In this document: positions 51,821-58,151 of the stretch, piece after piece
How positions within the stretch are numbered: position 1 is the first letter of the stretch
Layout: every line of letters begins with the position of its first letter
NCBI GenBank assembly: GCA_016191335.1
Contig: JACPOW010000016.1
Coordinates: 1 to 58,151, forward strand
Source: Elusimicrobiota bacterium
GTDB lineage: Bacteria > Elusimicrobiota > Elusimicrobia > UBA1565 > UBA9628
Reading direction: 5' to 3'
DNA: 58,151 nucleotides
The notes under the pieces: generated by a model
What the model was told of the DNA's origin: nothing
Seen by the model: the letters and a program-made list of their open reading frames with translations, nothing else
The model's database searches: none
Translations under genes and position numbers: made by a program

Positions 51821-51826
51821 AGCATA
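51821..51826 (-). promoter_or_regulatory. -10 box (TATGCT), leaderless-type promoter
   Basis: On the minus strand TATGCT ends 7 bases before ATG 51813. The CGGGGGA between could also be read as a weak ribosome site. Confidence 0.35.
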
Positions 51827-51863
51827 ACAGCCGTGCGGAGGCCGCGCCAGGGGTCGAAAGACC

Positions 51864-51869
51864 TATAAT
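51864..51869 (+). promoter_or_regulatory. -10 box (TATAAT) of the response regulator-permease operon
   Basis: Consensus TATAAT, 7 bases before GTG 51877, with no ribosome site at usual spacing. It implies a leaderless mRNA. Confidence 0.52.
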
Positions 51870-51876
51870 AGGAAGC

Positions 51877-52245
51877 GTGAAAGGAGCGAAGGTCCTGGTG
51901 GTCGACGACGAGCGGGCGAGCCTCGAGATCCTCTTGCGCTGCCTGCGCCAGAAGGGTCACACGGGCGTCGGCGCCGACAGCGCCGAGGAGGCCGCGCGCG
52001 CGCTGGCCGCGGGAGCCTTCGACCTGGTCCTCCTCGACCATGTCCTGCCGGGGCAGACCGGGATGCAGGCCATCCCCCGCCTGCGCGCCCTGACGCGCGC
52101 GCCGATTCACATCATGAGCGGCTACTCCGACGACGAGACCCGCCGCGACGCCGTGCTGCTGGGAGCGTCGGGCTTCATCCCCAAGCCCATCGAGTTCGAG
52201 GCCGTGTCCTCCCTGCTCGAGTCCCTGCCGGAGCGCCCGGCGTGA
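51877..52245 (+). CDS. Single-domain response regulator
   Basis: 122 residues from GTG 51877. Receiver domain with VDDE (9-12), phosphoacceptor Asp54 in LVLLDHVLPGQTG, Ser in IMSGYS and Lys in FIPKPIEFE. No output domain and no kinase beside it. Its TGA overlaps the GTG of the purine permease gene, an unusual pairing that may mean post-translational or transcriptional control of purine uptake; this is context only. Confidence 0.85.
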   Translation: MKGAKVLVVDDERASLEILLRCLRQKGHTGVGADSAEEAARALAAGAFDLVLLDHVLPGQTGMQAIPRLRALTRAPIHIMSGYSDDETRRDAVLLGASGFIPKPIEFEAVSSLLESLPERPA

Positions 52246-53528
52246 CGTTGCCCACCGCCTCCGAGCTCAAGCGCGAGGCGCTCGCCGGCCTGACCACCTT
52301 CTTCACGATGGCGTACATCGTCGTGGTCAATCCCGCGATCCTCTCCGCGCCGGGCACGGGCATGCCCTTCTCCGGGGTGCTCACCGCGACCGTCCTCCTG
52401 TCCTTCCTCATGACCTTGCTGATGGGAGCGTACGCGCGCCTGCCGTTCGCCGTCGCGCCGGGCATGGGCATCAACGCCTTCTTCACCTACTCCCTCGTCC
52501 TCGGCATGGGCGTTCCGTGGCCGGCGGCGCTCGGCGTCGTGTTCTGGGCGGGCGTGCTGTTCGTGCTCATCTCGGTCACCCCGCTGCGCGTCAAGCTCGC
52601 GGAGGCGATCCCCGACGGCCTGCGCACCGGCGCGGCCGCGGGCATCGGCCTGTTCCTGGCCTTCATCGGCTTCAAGAACGCCGGGATCGTCGTCTCCGAC
52701 CCGGCGACGATGGTGCGCCTGGGCACGCTCGACCGGAAGGCGTTCCTGGCGCTCGCGGGCGGCGCGCTGACGATCGCGCTGATGCGCCGCAGGAGCCCCT
52801 TCGCGTTCCTCGCGGGCATCTTCGGCGTGACCTCCGCCGCGTGGGGGATGGGGCTGATCGCCGTGCCGCCGGCCCTGCTGTCGCCGCCGGATTTCACGAG
52901 CGTCTTCCTCAAGCTCGACATAGCGGGAGCGCTGAAGCTGTCCTTGTTGCCGGCGATCGTCTCCTTGCTGTTCACCGACCTGTTCGACTCGATCTCGACC
53001 TTCGTCGGCGTCGCGCACGCCACCGGCCTCGTCGACGAGAAGGGCAAGCCGCTGCGTCTGAAGGAAGGGCTCGTGGTCGACGCCTTCGCGACGATGGGCG
53101 CCGGCCTCGCCGGGACCTCGTCGGGGACGGCCTACATCGAGAGCGCGGCGGGCATCGAGATGGGCGGGCGCACGGGCTGGACCGCCTTCTTCTGCGCGCT
53201 CGCCTTCCTGCCCTGCTTCTTCCTCGCCCCGGTCGCCGGCATGGTGCCGGCCTACGCCACCGCGCCGGTGCTCGTGATCGTCGGCGCCTTGATGTTCCGC
53301 AGCGTCGCGCGCATCGATTTTTCGCGCATCGAGGACGCGGTCCCCGCCTTCCTCACCATCGCGCTCATCCCGCTGACCTTCTCCATCACGCAGGGCATAC
53401 TCTGGGGCTTCGTCTCCCACGCCGCGCTGTACGCGCTGTGCGGCCGCCGCCGCGATGTCTCCGCCGGCACCTGGGCCACCGCCGCGCTCTCCGCCGGCCT
53501 GCTCCTCCTCGACCACGCCCGCTGGTAG
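52242..53528 (+). CDS. Purine permease, AzgA-type (NCS2 superfamily)
   Basis: 428 residues from GTG 52242, about 12-14 membrane helices. The N-terminal block LTTFFTMAYIVVVNPAIL, the PFAVAPGMGINAFFTY motif and TDLFDSISTFVGVAHATGL followed by AGTSSGTAYIESAAGIEMGGRTG are characteristic of AzgA-like adenine/guanine/hypoxanthine:H+ symporters. It should import purine bases. It is translationally coupled to the upstream receiver protein and ends 4 bases from a convergent gene. Confidence 0.9.
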   Translation: MTLPTASELKREALAGLTTFFTMAYIVVVNPAILSAPGTGMPFSGVLTATVLLSFLMTLLMGAYARLPFAVAPGMGINAFFTYSLVLGMGVPWPAALGVVFWAGVLFVLISVTPLRVKLAEAIPDGLRTGAAAGIGLFLAFIGFKNAGIVVSDPATMVRLGTLDRKAFLALAGGALTIALMRRRSPFAFLAGIFGVTSAAWGMGLIAVPPALLSPPDFTSVFLKLDIAGALKLSLLPAIVSLLFTDLFDSISTFVGVAHATGLVDEKGKPLRLKEGLVVDAFATMGAGLAGTSSGTAYIESAAGIEMGGRTGWTAFFCALAFLPCFFLAPVAGMVPAYATAPVLVIVGALMFRSVARIDFSRIEDAVPAFLTIALIPLTFSITQGILWGFVSHAALYALCGRRRDVSAGTWATAALSAGLLLLDHARW

Positions 53529-53532
53529 GGCG

Positions 53533-54219
53533 CTACTTCCAGCCCGTGCACTTGCGGTAGACGGCGTCGTACGGGTCCGGGCGGTCGAGCTTCTCCTGGG
53601 CGGCCTTGTGCTCGGCCTCGAAGCGGTCGTAGATGGGGTCGACGACCTTCGCGACGTCCTCCTTGAGATGCTCGGCGGCCGTGGCGAAGTCGGCGGCGAC
53701 CACGGGGTCGAAGCGCGTCGGGATGTGGTCGGAGGCCATCAGCGCGCGCTCGAGCCGGCCGGCGAGGGCCACGGCCAGCTCGCGCGCCACGCGGCCGTGG
53801 CCGCGTTCGTGCTCGAGCACCGCCTGGTGCTCGCAGGACCCCGGCGCGTATTCTCGCGGGATGTGGATGATGTCCGAGGAGACCGCGACCTCGAGGATCA
53901 CGTCGTCGAACCAGGCGTAGACCGCCTTCGTCCCCTTCGCGGTGCTGAAGCGGGTGTGGGTCGCCAGGCTATGCTTGATCGTGGTGAGGCCCTGGGTCTT
54001 CAGGTCGCTGCCGGCGGCGCCCGGCAGGCGCGAGATCTCCTCGCGGCTCAGGTCATGACGGAGCTCGGACGGGACCGCGGTCGTCTGGACCTTGAAGCGG
54101 TGGAAGCGGCTGCGGCCGGGCACCGGGCGGCCGGGCGTCTCCGGCGCGGGGAGCTCGAGCGTCGACGGAGCGCAGGCCGCGGACAGGAGCAGGGCGGCGG
54201 CGAGCGCCCGCGCCCTCAA
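53533..54219 (-). CDS. Probable lipoprotein with HExxH motif (DUF922-like)
   Basis: 228 residues from TTG 54219, which overlaps the upstream TGA. The N-terminus ARALAAALLLSAACAPS is a lipoprotein-like signal (Cys16). The motif LEHERGHGRVARELA (HERGH, 137-141) in a helix and the beta-rich region before it (YAWFDDVILEVAVSSDIIHIP) recall DUF922, a family of predicted zinc-dependent proteases. CEHQAVLEHE adds possible metal ligands. The TTG start is inferred from the coupling and the signal peptide; no ATG or GTG gives an intact signal. Confidence 0.7.
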   Translation of the reverse strand: MRARALAAALLLSAACAPSTLELPAPETPGRPVPGRSRFHRFKVQTTAVPSELRHDLSREEISRLPGAAGSDLKTQGLTTIKHSLATHTRFSTAKGTKAVYAWFDDVILEVAVSSDIIHIPREYAPGSCEHQAVLEHERGHGRVARELAVALAGRLERALMASDHIPTRFDPVVAADFATAAEHLKEDVAKVVDPIYDRFEAEHKAAQEKLDRPDPYDAVYRKCTGWK

Positions 54220-55025
54220 AGCGCCGCCTCGAGGGCGGCGAGCGCCGACAGCCAGCGCTCCTCGCGCGAGACGTCCTCGAAGGAGTCGTAGTGGAGCTCG
54301 CCCGACGGGGCCTTCGCCAGCACGCCGCGCGCCCCTTTGCCGCGCAGGGCGCCCGGGGCGCGGGAGGCGAGCTCGGCGGCCAAGGTCCGGAAGTTCAGCT
54401 CGGCGCTGTAGCTCATCTTGGCCCCGAGCGCGGTGTAGTCGAACTCGGAGGCGAGGATGCGCACGCGCCGCGCGGGCGCGGCGAAGAGCATGTCGATGAA
54501 CGGCGTCCTCTTCTCCTCCCGCACCTGCCGCGTCTTCTCCTTGGCGCCCATCAGCGGCAGGCCGGTCGCCAAGGTCGCGCCGAGGCGCACGGATTTCTCC
54601 GCGAGCGACGGTCCCTCGGTCACGGTCTTGAGGCCGCTCTCGCCGACCGCGCCCGCCGACAGGACCTTCAGGTGGGTCCAGACCAGGCGCGAATGCTCGG
54701 CGTTGCCCCGTCCGGACAGGATGTCGAAGCCGTCCCCGGAGAGCTCCGCCTTGGTCACGACGACCGGCGGAGGCGGCTCCTCGAGGAGGCTGACCGGCAC
54801 CGCGACGGCGGGCTGGCCCGCGGCGGACAGCTCGGCGGCGAGGGCCTCGGCGTCCTCCGCCGGGGAAGGCTCGGCGATGATGCCCCACGCGCGCCGCACG
54901 GCCGGCAGCCAGCTCTCCGCGGGCAGGGCGGACCTCCTGGCGAGCGCCGCGGCGACGACGCGAGGGTCGAAGCGCGCGGGCGCGCGCAGCAGGACGGCGT
55001 GGGGAGGACGGGCCCCGCCGCTCAC
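54216..55025 (-). CDS. Protein of unknown function in a two-component operon
   Basis: 269 residues from GTG 55025, overlapping the regulator's TGA as GTGA. No family recognised. The N-terminal ~85 residues look like a small alpha/beta domain (PPHAVLLRAPARFDPRVVAAAL; GQPAVAVPVSLLEEPPPPVV), followed by a beta-rich region (KAELSGDGFDILSGRGNAEH; VRILASEFDYTALGAKMSYS) that might bind a nucleotide or membrane. No signal peptide. It is co-transcribed with an OmpR-type regulator upstream and a lipoprotein downstream. Confidence 0.65.
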   Translation of the reverse strand: MSGGARPPHAVLLRAPARFDPRVVAAALARRSALPAESWLPAVRRAWGIIAEPSPAEDAEALAAELSAAGQPAVAVPVSLLEEPPPPVVVTKAELSGDGFDILSGRGNAEHSRLVWTHLKVLSAGAVGESGLKTVTEGPSLAEKSVRLGATLATGLPLMGAKEKTRQVREEKRTPFIDMLFAAPARRVRILASEFDYTALGAKMSYSAELNFRTLAAELASRAPGALRGKGARGVLAKAPSGELHYDSFEDVSREERWLSALAALEAAL

Positions 55026-55726
55026 TTCGGCGGGATCAGCGCGTAGCCGCGGCCGGAGACGCTGACCAGCCACTGGTCCGACTTCCAGCCGAGCTTGAGC
55101 CGGATGCGGCGCACGTGGACCTCGACGGTCTTGAGCGCTCCCTCCGACGGGGCCTCGACGCCCCACACCTCGCGGTACACCTCGGCGCGCTCCGTCGGCT
55201 TCGGCGTGCGGCCGGCGAGGAAGTAGAGCAGCTCGAACTCCTTGGGCGTCAGGTGCTGGTACTCCTTGCTCCCGAGCTTGACGAGCTTGCGCGGATAGTC
55301 GAGGCTCAGGGCGCCGACCGTCACCGCCGCGGGCGGCTCGGCGCGCTCCTCGCCGGCGTTGCGGCGCAGCAGCGCGCGCGCGTAGGCGAGCAGGCGGGCG
55401 CTCTTCACCGGCTTGGTCAGGTAGTCGTCGGCGCCCATGTCGAGGCAGGCGATGTCCTGGCCTTCCTTGTCGTTGCCGGTGAGGATGATGATCGGGATGC
55501 GCGCGGTGGCCGCGTCCTGCTTGAGGACCTGGCACACCTCGAGGCCCTTCATGCCCGGCATGATCAGGTCGAGGATCACCAGCTCGGGCATCTCCTTCTG
55601 CACGGCGAGGATGCCGGCCTTGCCCGACGGAGCCTGGAGCACCGAGTAGCCCTCGAGGGCCAGCACGTCGCCCACAGCCTTGCGGAAGGACGCGTCGTCG
55701 TCTACGAGAAGGACCTTCGGTGCCAT
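55022..55726 (-). CDS. OmpR-family response regulator
   Basis: 234 residues. Receiver: VDDD (8-11), Asp53 in LVILDLIMPGMKG, Thr in ILTGN, Lys in YLTKPVKS. Winged helix at ~135-234: HLTPKEFELLYFLAGR, VEVHVRRIRLKLG and a final hairpin SGRGYALIPPK. Its start codon is only 24 bases from that of the divergent histidine kinase, its probable partner. The ATG is 6 bases after TAAAAT, so the mRNA is probably leaderless. Confidence 0.9.
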   Translation of the reverse strand: MAPKVLLVDDDASFRKAVGDVLALEGYSVLQAPSGKAGILAVQKEMPELVILDLIMPGMKGLEVCQVLKQDAATARIPIIILTGNDKEGQDIACLDMGADDYLTKPVKSARLLAYARALLRRNAGEERAEPPAAVTVGALSLDYPRKLVKLGSKEYQHLTPKEFELLYFLAGRTPKPTERAEVYREVWGVEAPSEGALKTVEVHVRRIRLKLGWKSDQWLVSVSGRGYALIPPK

Positions 55727-55750
55727 GCCGAGATTTTATATAAAAGAAGC
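55727..55750. promoter_or_regulatory. 24-bp divergent leaderless-type promoter with shared palindrome
   Basis: The whole gap between ATG (minus, 55726) and GTG (plus, 55751) is 24 bases. Its centre TTTTATATAAAA (55734-55745) is a perfect 12-base palindrome that supplies -10 boxes for both directions: TATAAA 6 bases before the GTG and TAAAAT 6 bases before the ATG. The -35 boxes must lie inside the opposite coding regions. Confidence 0.6.
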
Positions 55751-56548
55751 GTGGAACACACGCCCTTCGCGCTCGCCGTCCTGTGCCTGGCGGCCGGCCT
55801 CGCCGGGGGCTACGCGCTGGGGCGGCGCCGGCGCCGCGCGCGCGCCGAGGCCCACCTGCCGGACGAGGACCGCATCGCCTGGCTCCAGCGCCTCTCCACC
55901 ATCGGGCAGATGATGTCCGGCGTCGTCCACGAGGTGCGCACGCCCCTGGCCACCGTCATCCTGACCGCCGAGCACGCCCAGCGCGTCCTCGACAAGGGCG
56001 GCGACCCGCGCCCCCAGCTGGCCACCATCCTCGGCGAGGCGGACCGCGCCGTCGAGATCCTCTCCGACATCCTCGACTTCGCCAAGCCCTCCCCCCTCGA
56101 GCTCAAGCCCCTGCCGCTGGCCCCGCTGATCAAGGCGGCGCTCGAGCCGATCTGGATCCGCTTCGACGAGCGCGGCGTCGACGTCTGGCTCGAGGTGCCC
56201 GAGGACCTCGTCGTGCGCGCCAGCCAGCGCCACTTCCACCAGGTCATCACCATCGTGCTCATGAACGCCCTCGACGCCCTGCCCTTCGGCGGGCGCCTCG
56301 AGCTGATCGCCAGGCGCGACGGCGGCACGGTGCGCGTCGCCCTGAAGGACAACGGCGTGGGCATCGACCCCGTCGCCCTCAAGGGGCTGTTCGCGCCCTT
56401 CGCCACCGGCCGCGCGGAGCGCGGCGGCACCGGCCTCGGGCTCAACGTCGCGCGCTGGATCATGACCAAGCACGGCGGCGACGTGGCCATCACGAGCGAA
56501 GGCACGGGCAAGGGCACGACCGTCACGCTCACTTTGCCGGCGGCCTAA
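55751..56548 (+). CDS. Sensor histidine kinase, short membrane-anchored type
   Basis: 265 residues from GTG 55751. One N-terminal helix (FALAVLCLAAGLAGGYALG) then a poly-Arg stop, the phosphoacceptor helix with His60 in GVVHEVRTPLATV, and an ATPase domain with N box VLMNALDALPFGG, G1 LKDNGVGIDP and G2 GGTGLGLNVARWI. NtrB-like kinase core; no extracytoplasmic sensor domain, so it probably senses membrane state or a partner. It is divergent from its likely regulator gene (55022-55726). Confidence 0.9.
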   Translation: MEHTPFALAVLCLAAGLAGGYALGRRRRRARAEAHLPDEDRIAWLQRLSTIGQMMSGVVHEVRTPLATVILTAEHAQRVLDKGGDPRPQLATILGEADRAVEILSDILDFAKPSPLELKPLPLAPLIKAALEPIWIRFDERGVDVWLEVPEDLVVRASQRHFHQVITIVLMNALDALPFGGRLELIARRDGGTVRVALKDNGVGIDPVALKGLFAPFATGRAERGGTGLGLNVARWIMTKHGGDVAITSEGTGKGTTVTLTLPAA

Positions 56549-56557
56549 GCCGGCAAA
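56533..56557. terminator. Hairpin spanning the kinase stop codon
   Basis: TTTGCCGGC-N7-GCCGGCAAA with the TAA stop (56546-56548) in the loop. Strong nine-base stem, but no long T run afterwards. A -10-like TATCAT for the next gene starts at 56561. Confidence 0.45.
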
Positions 56558-56590
56558 TGCTATCATCAACGCCGACGAATTGGAGGCAGC

Positions 56591-57010
56591 ATGGCTTTTT
56601 ACCGTAAGAAGCGCCGGAAAGTGGGCCCGAGCAAGAACGATCAGAAGGTCCGCCGCGCGCAGAACGCCGAGGACCAGGAGCGCGCCGCCGGCACCCTCTC
56701 CACCCGCTTCCCCTCCCTGCGCTCCCTGCGCGTGAAGGTCTCCATCGCCACCCCCCAGGGCGTCGTCCTCGAGGAGTCCGAGGAGACCTACGGCCCCAAC
56801 GACCCCTTCTTCCTCGAGGCGGACTGCCCCGGCTCCTGCGGCTCGGGCTCCTACGACTTCGCCGTCCTGATCGCGCAGTCCCTGGAGAACCTCCAGGAGC
56901 GCGGCTCCGCCCAGATCGTCTGCGCCGAGCCCTCGTACAGCGGCGCGGCCGGCGCCGTCTGCGGCTGCATCGCGAAGTGCGAGTTCCTCGCCGAGGTCAC
57001 GCCCTCATGA
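56591..57010 (+). CDS. Small Cys-containing protein of unknown function
   Basis: 139 residues, good ribosome site (TTGGAGG) before ATG 56591. The first ~30 residues are very basic (AFYRKKRRKVGPSKNDQK), the middle predicts strands (LRVKVSIATPQGVVLEESEE), and the C-terminal part has cysteines in DCPGSCGSGS, IVCAE and VCGCIAKCEF that could bind a metal or form disulfides. The basic start is not a signal peptide, so it is probably cytosolic and may bind nucleic acid. It is coupled (ATGA) to the next small gene. Family not recognised. Confidence 0.65.
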   Translation: MAFYRKKRRKVGPSKNDQKVRRAQNAEDQERAAGTLSTRFPSLRSLRVKVSIATPQGVVLEESEETYGPNDPFFLEADCPGSCGSGSYDFAVLIAQSLENLQERGSAQIVCAEPSYSGAAGAVCGCIAKCEFLAEVTPS

Positions 57011-57246
57011 GCGAGGATCTCCAGGCCGAGCTCGCGCGCCTGCGCGCCGAGAACGAGACGCTCAAGAAGGCCGGCGCGCGCGGCATCTCCCTCAAGGTGA
57101 GCCAGAAGGGCGCCGTCAGCCTGTACGGCATGGGCCGCTTCCCCGTCACGCTCTACAAGGAGCAGTGGCTGAAGATCCTCGAGATGTCCGACGTCATCCG
57201 CGCCTTCATCGCGGACAACGCCTCCGCGCTCAAGGAAAAAGAATAG
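57007..57246 (+). CDS. Small protein with N-terminal coiled coil
   Basis: 79 residues from ATG 57007, overlapping the upstream TGA. Residues 1-22 (MSEDLQAELARLRAENETLK) are a short leucine-heptad coiled coil; the remainder, LKVSQKGAVSLYGMGRFPVTLYKEQW.., is a compact beta-hairpin and helix, a layout seen in small conserved bacterial proteins of unknown role. It probably works with the Cys-rich protein encoded before it. Confidence 0.65.
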   Translation: MSEDLQAELARLRAENETLKKAGARGISLKVSQKGAVSLYGMGRFPVTLYKEQWLKILEMSDVIRAFIADNASALKEKE

Positions 57247-57536
57247 TGCGCCGGGCCGTCCTCCTCTCCCTGCTCCTGCTGGGCGCCTGCGCCTCGCTCG
57301 AGAAGGAGGACCAAGCCTTCCTCGAGGGCGACCGCGCCCACTCCGCCGCGTCGAAGAACGACACCGGGAGCTGCAAGCCCTGGTTCGTCTCCCCCGAGAA
57401 GGACTGGGGCCAGGGCGCGCCGCGTCACTCCTGCTGGCACCGCCTGTGGGAGGTCCCCGCGGCGATCGTCGCGACCCCCATCGCCATCGCCATCGTGACG
57501 GCGCCCATCTGGGTGCCGATCGTCGTCCTCAAATAA
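57246..57536 (+). CDS. Small lipoprotein of unknown function
   Basis: 96 residues from GTG 57246, sharing one base with the upstream TAG. Lipobox LLLGAC (Cys at ~14) after a short signal. The middle has two further cysteines (SCKPWF, HSCWHRLW), and the C-terminus is a hydrophobic stretch (AIVATPIAIAIVTAPIWVPIVVL) that could be a second membrane contact. It ends the three-gene run of small proteins. Function unknown. Confidence 0.62.
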   Translation: MRRAVLLSLLLLGACASLEKEDQAFLEGDRAHSAASKNDTGSCKPWFVSPEKDWGQGAPRHSCWHRLWEVPAAIVATPIAIAIVTAPIWVPIVVLK

Positions 57537-57539
57537 CGG

Positions 57540-57710
57540 TCAGCCGAGGAGCCGGGCCACCGCTCCGGCGAGCAGCGCGTCGAGCCTCGCCTTCTGGGCG
57601 GGCGTCAGCTTCGCCTTGTCGAGCGTGAGGATCTTCCCGGTCGCGGGGTCGTACAGGGACCCGTCGCGGATCCCCCCGTCAAAGCCGGCGTCCACCGCGG
57701 CCTCGTCGCG
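57540..57710 (-). CDS. C-terminal fragment of an unknown protein (cut at a sequence junction)
   Basis: The frame ending at TGA 57540-57542 reads back as DEAAVDAGFDGGIRDGSLYD.. with YDPATGKILTLDKAKLTPAQ and a hydrophobic helix end; codon use matches the local genes. Upstream of about 57710 the same frame is antisense to a recombinase and no longer looks like protein coding. I therefore call it a truncated 3' part; the real N-terminus is missing. Confidence 0.5.
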   Translation of the reverse strand, partial: RDEAAVDAGFDGGIRDGSLYDPATGKILTLDKAKLTPAQKARLDALLAGAVARLLG

Positions 57711-58151
57711 CGTCTGCTCTTCTGGCTGCGAGAGGAGGGTCTGGCCCCACGGACTGTTGCCCGGCATATCGCCTCCCTGCGGGGTCTCTTCCGGTACCTG
57801 CTGGCACAGGGCCATGTTCATGAGGACCCTACCGCGCACCTGGAGGCTTCGAGTCCATGGGCCCGATTACCGGGGGTGTTGAGCCAGGACGAGGTGGGGC
57901 ACCTGTTGGCAGCGCCTCCCACGGGCACTGATCCAGGCCTCCGTGACAAGGCGATGCTGGAGGTGCTGTACGCGGCTGGCCTGCGGGTGTCGGAGCTGGT
58001 GACCCTCCGCTTATCCGATGTAGATCTGGAGGTGGGCTATGTCCGCTGCCAAGGAAAGGGCTCCAAGGAGCGCGTGGTTCCCTTGGGGGCGGAGGCCCAG
58101 AAGTGGGTCCGCCTCTACCTGTCCTCGGCAAGGCCGGTTCTCGCAAGGGGG
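57711..58151 (+). CDS. xerD: Tyrosine recombinase XerD-like, fragment (5' cut at junction, 3' beyond window)
   Basis: From 57711 the plus strand reads FWLREEGLAPRTVARH, then RGLFRYLLAQGHVHEDPTAH, LPGVLSQDEVGHLLAAP, LRDKAMLEVLYAAGLRVSEL (the box I arginine is in AGLRVSEL), VTLRLSDVDLEVGYVRCQGK and GSKERVVPLG. This is the second half of the core-binding domain and the start of the catalytic domain of XerC/XerD enzymes. The first ~60 residues are absent, and the frame simply runs into the neighbouring gene's antisense. Codon use (GCA, CCA, TTA, GTA) is less GC-biased than in the rest of the window, so it probably comes from another source. Confidence 0.72.

Noticed and set aside
51814-52110. Upstream extension of the HEYVH protein
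   Set aside because: It is antisense to a response regulator and its promoter; the signal peptide starts at 51813.
57711-57839. N-terminal part of the minus-strand frame 57839-57540
   Set aside because: This part is antisense to clear XerD-like coding sequence and has no independent support.

Overview
The window is about 58 kb of very GC-rich, gene-dense bacterial DNA with roughly 45 protein genes. Most neighbours overlap by 1-4 bases (ATGA, GTGA, TTGA junctions), and GTG starts are common. A TolC-type outer-membrane channel, MacB/FtsX-type exporter genes, lipoproteins and a small predicted barrel protein point to a Gram-negative cell envelope. Secreted proteins with long Ala/Pro-rich N-termini and a giant M50-Clp fusion make me think of an uncultivated lineage such as Elusimicrobiota; that is an impression from gene style, not a proven placement. 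No rRNA, tRNA or CRISPR array is visible, and no gene-free stretch exceeds 300 bases.

Layout. 1-5771: catabolic operon with two class III aminotransferases (the first cut by the window edge), a P5C-dehydrogenase-like aldehyde dehydrogenase and two CoA-transferase subunits separated by a DNA glycosylase gene. 5768-10285: HAD phosphatase-like protein, membrane protein, EttA-type ABC-F ATPase and a GT-C-like membrane protein. 10218-16362: acyl-CoA dehydrogenase, 3-hydroxybutyryl-CoA dehydrogenase, two alpha/beta hydrolases, 3-hydroxybutyrate dehydrogenase and a REP-associated transposase with its repeats. 16495-18300: lysine 2,3-aminomutase-type radical SAM enzyme and a small envelope protein. 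18424-27706: membrane-anchored trehalose-phosphate synthase, TPR protein and a dense two-component signalling cluster. 27726-30309: RmlC, an unknown protein and a nucleotide-sugar-epimerase-like protein, closed by a good intrinsic terminator. 30388-35792: TolC-adaptor-ATPase-two-permease export operon whose adaptor gene carries an in-frame TGA. 35992-38927: putrescine aminotransferase-like enzyme and a thioredoxin-TPR protein. 38972-48198: a 2846-residue protein joining an intramembrane M50 protease, repeated ferredoxin-like modules, a two-ring Clp-type AAA+ unfoldase and a helical C-terminus, with an HspR-like regulator just upstream. 48269-57536: mgtE broken by an in-frame TAG, pseudouridine synthase, a secreted HExxH protein, response regulators, a purine permease, a DUF922-like lipoprotein, another two-component pair and a run of small unknown genes. 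57540-58151: an abrupt junction where a minus-strand gene and a XerD-like recombinase are both cut.

How the genes fit together. The aminotransferases, aldehyde dehydrogenase, CoA-transferase, acyl-CoA and hydroxyacyl-CoA dehydrogenases, hydroxybutyrate dehydrogenase and KamA look like parts of amino-acid (lysine, beta-lysine or polyamine) and hydroxybutyrate catabolism; the exact route is inference. The signalling genes include seven response-regulator receiver domains.

The most interesting signals are the M50-Clp fusion, a recurring promoter layout that places a -10 box 5-8 bases before the start codon (leaderless-type transcription), several strong palindromes in promoter regions, and two independent in-frame stop codons in otherwise intact genes.
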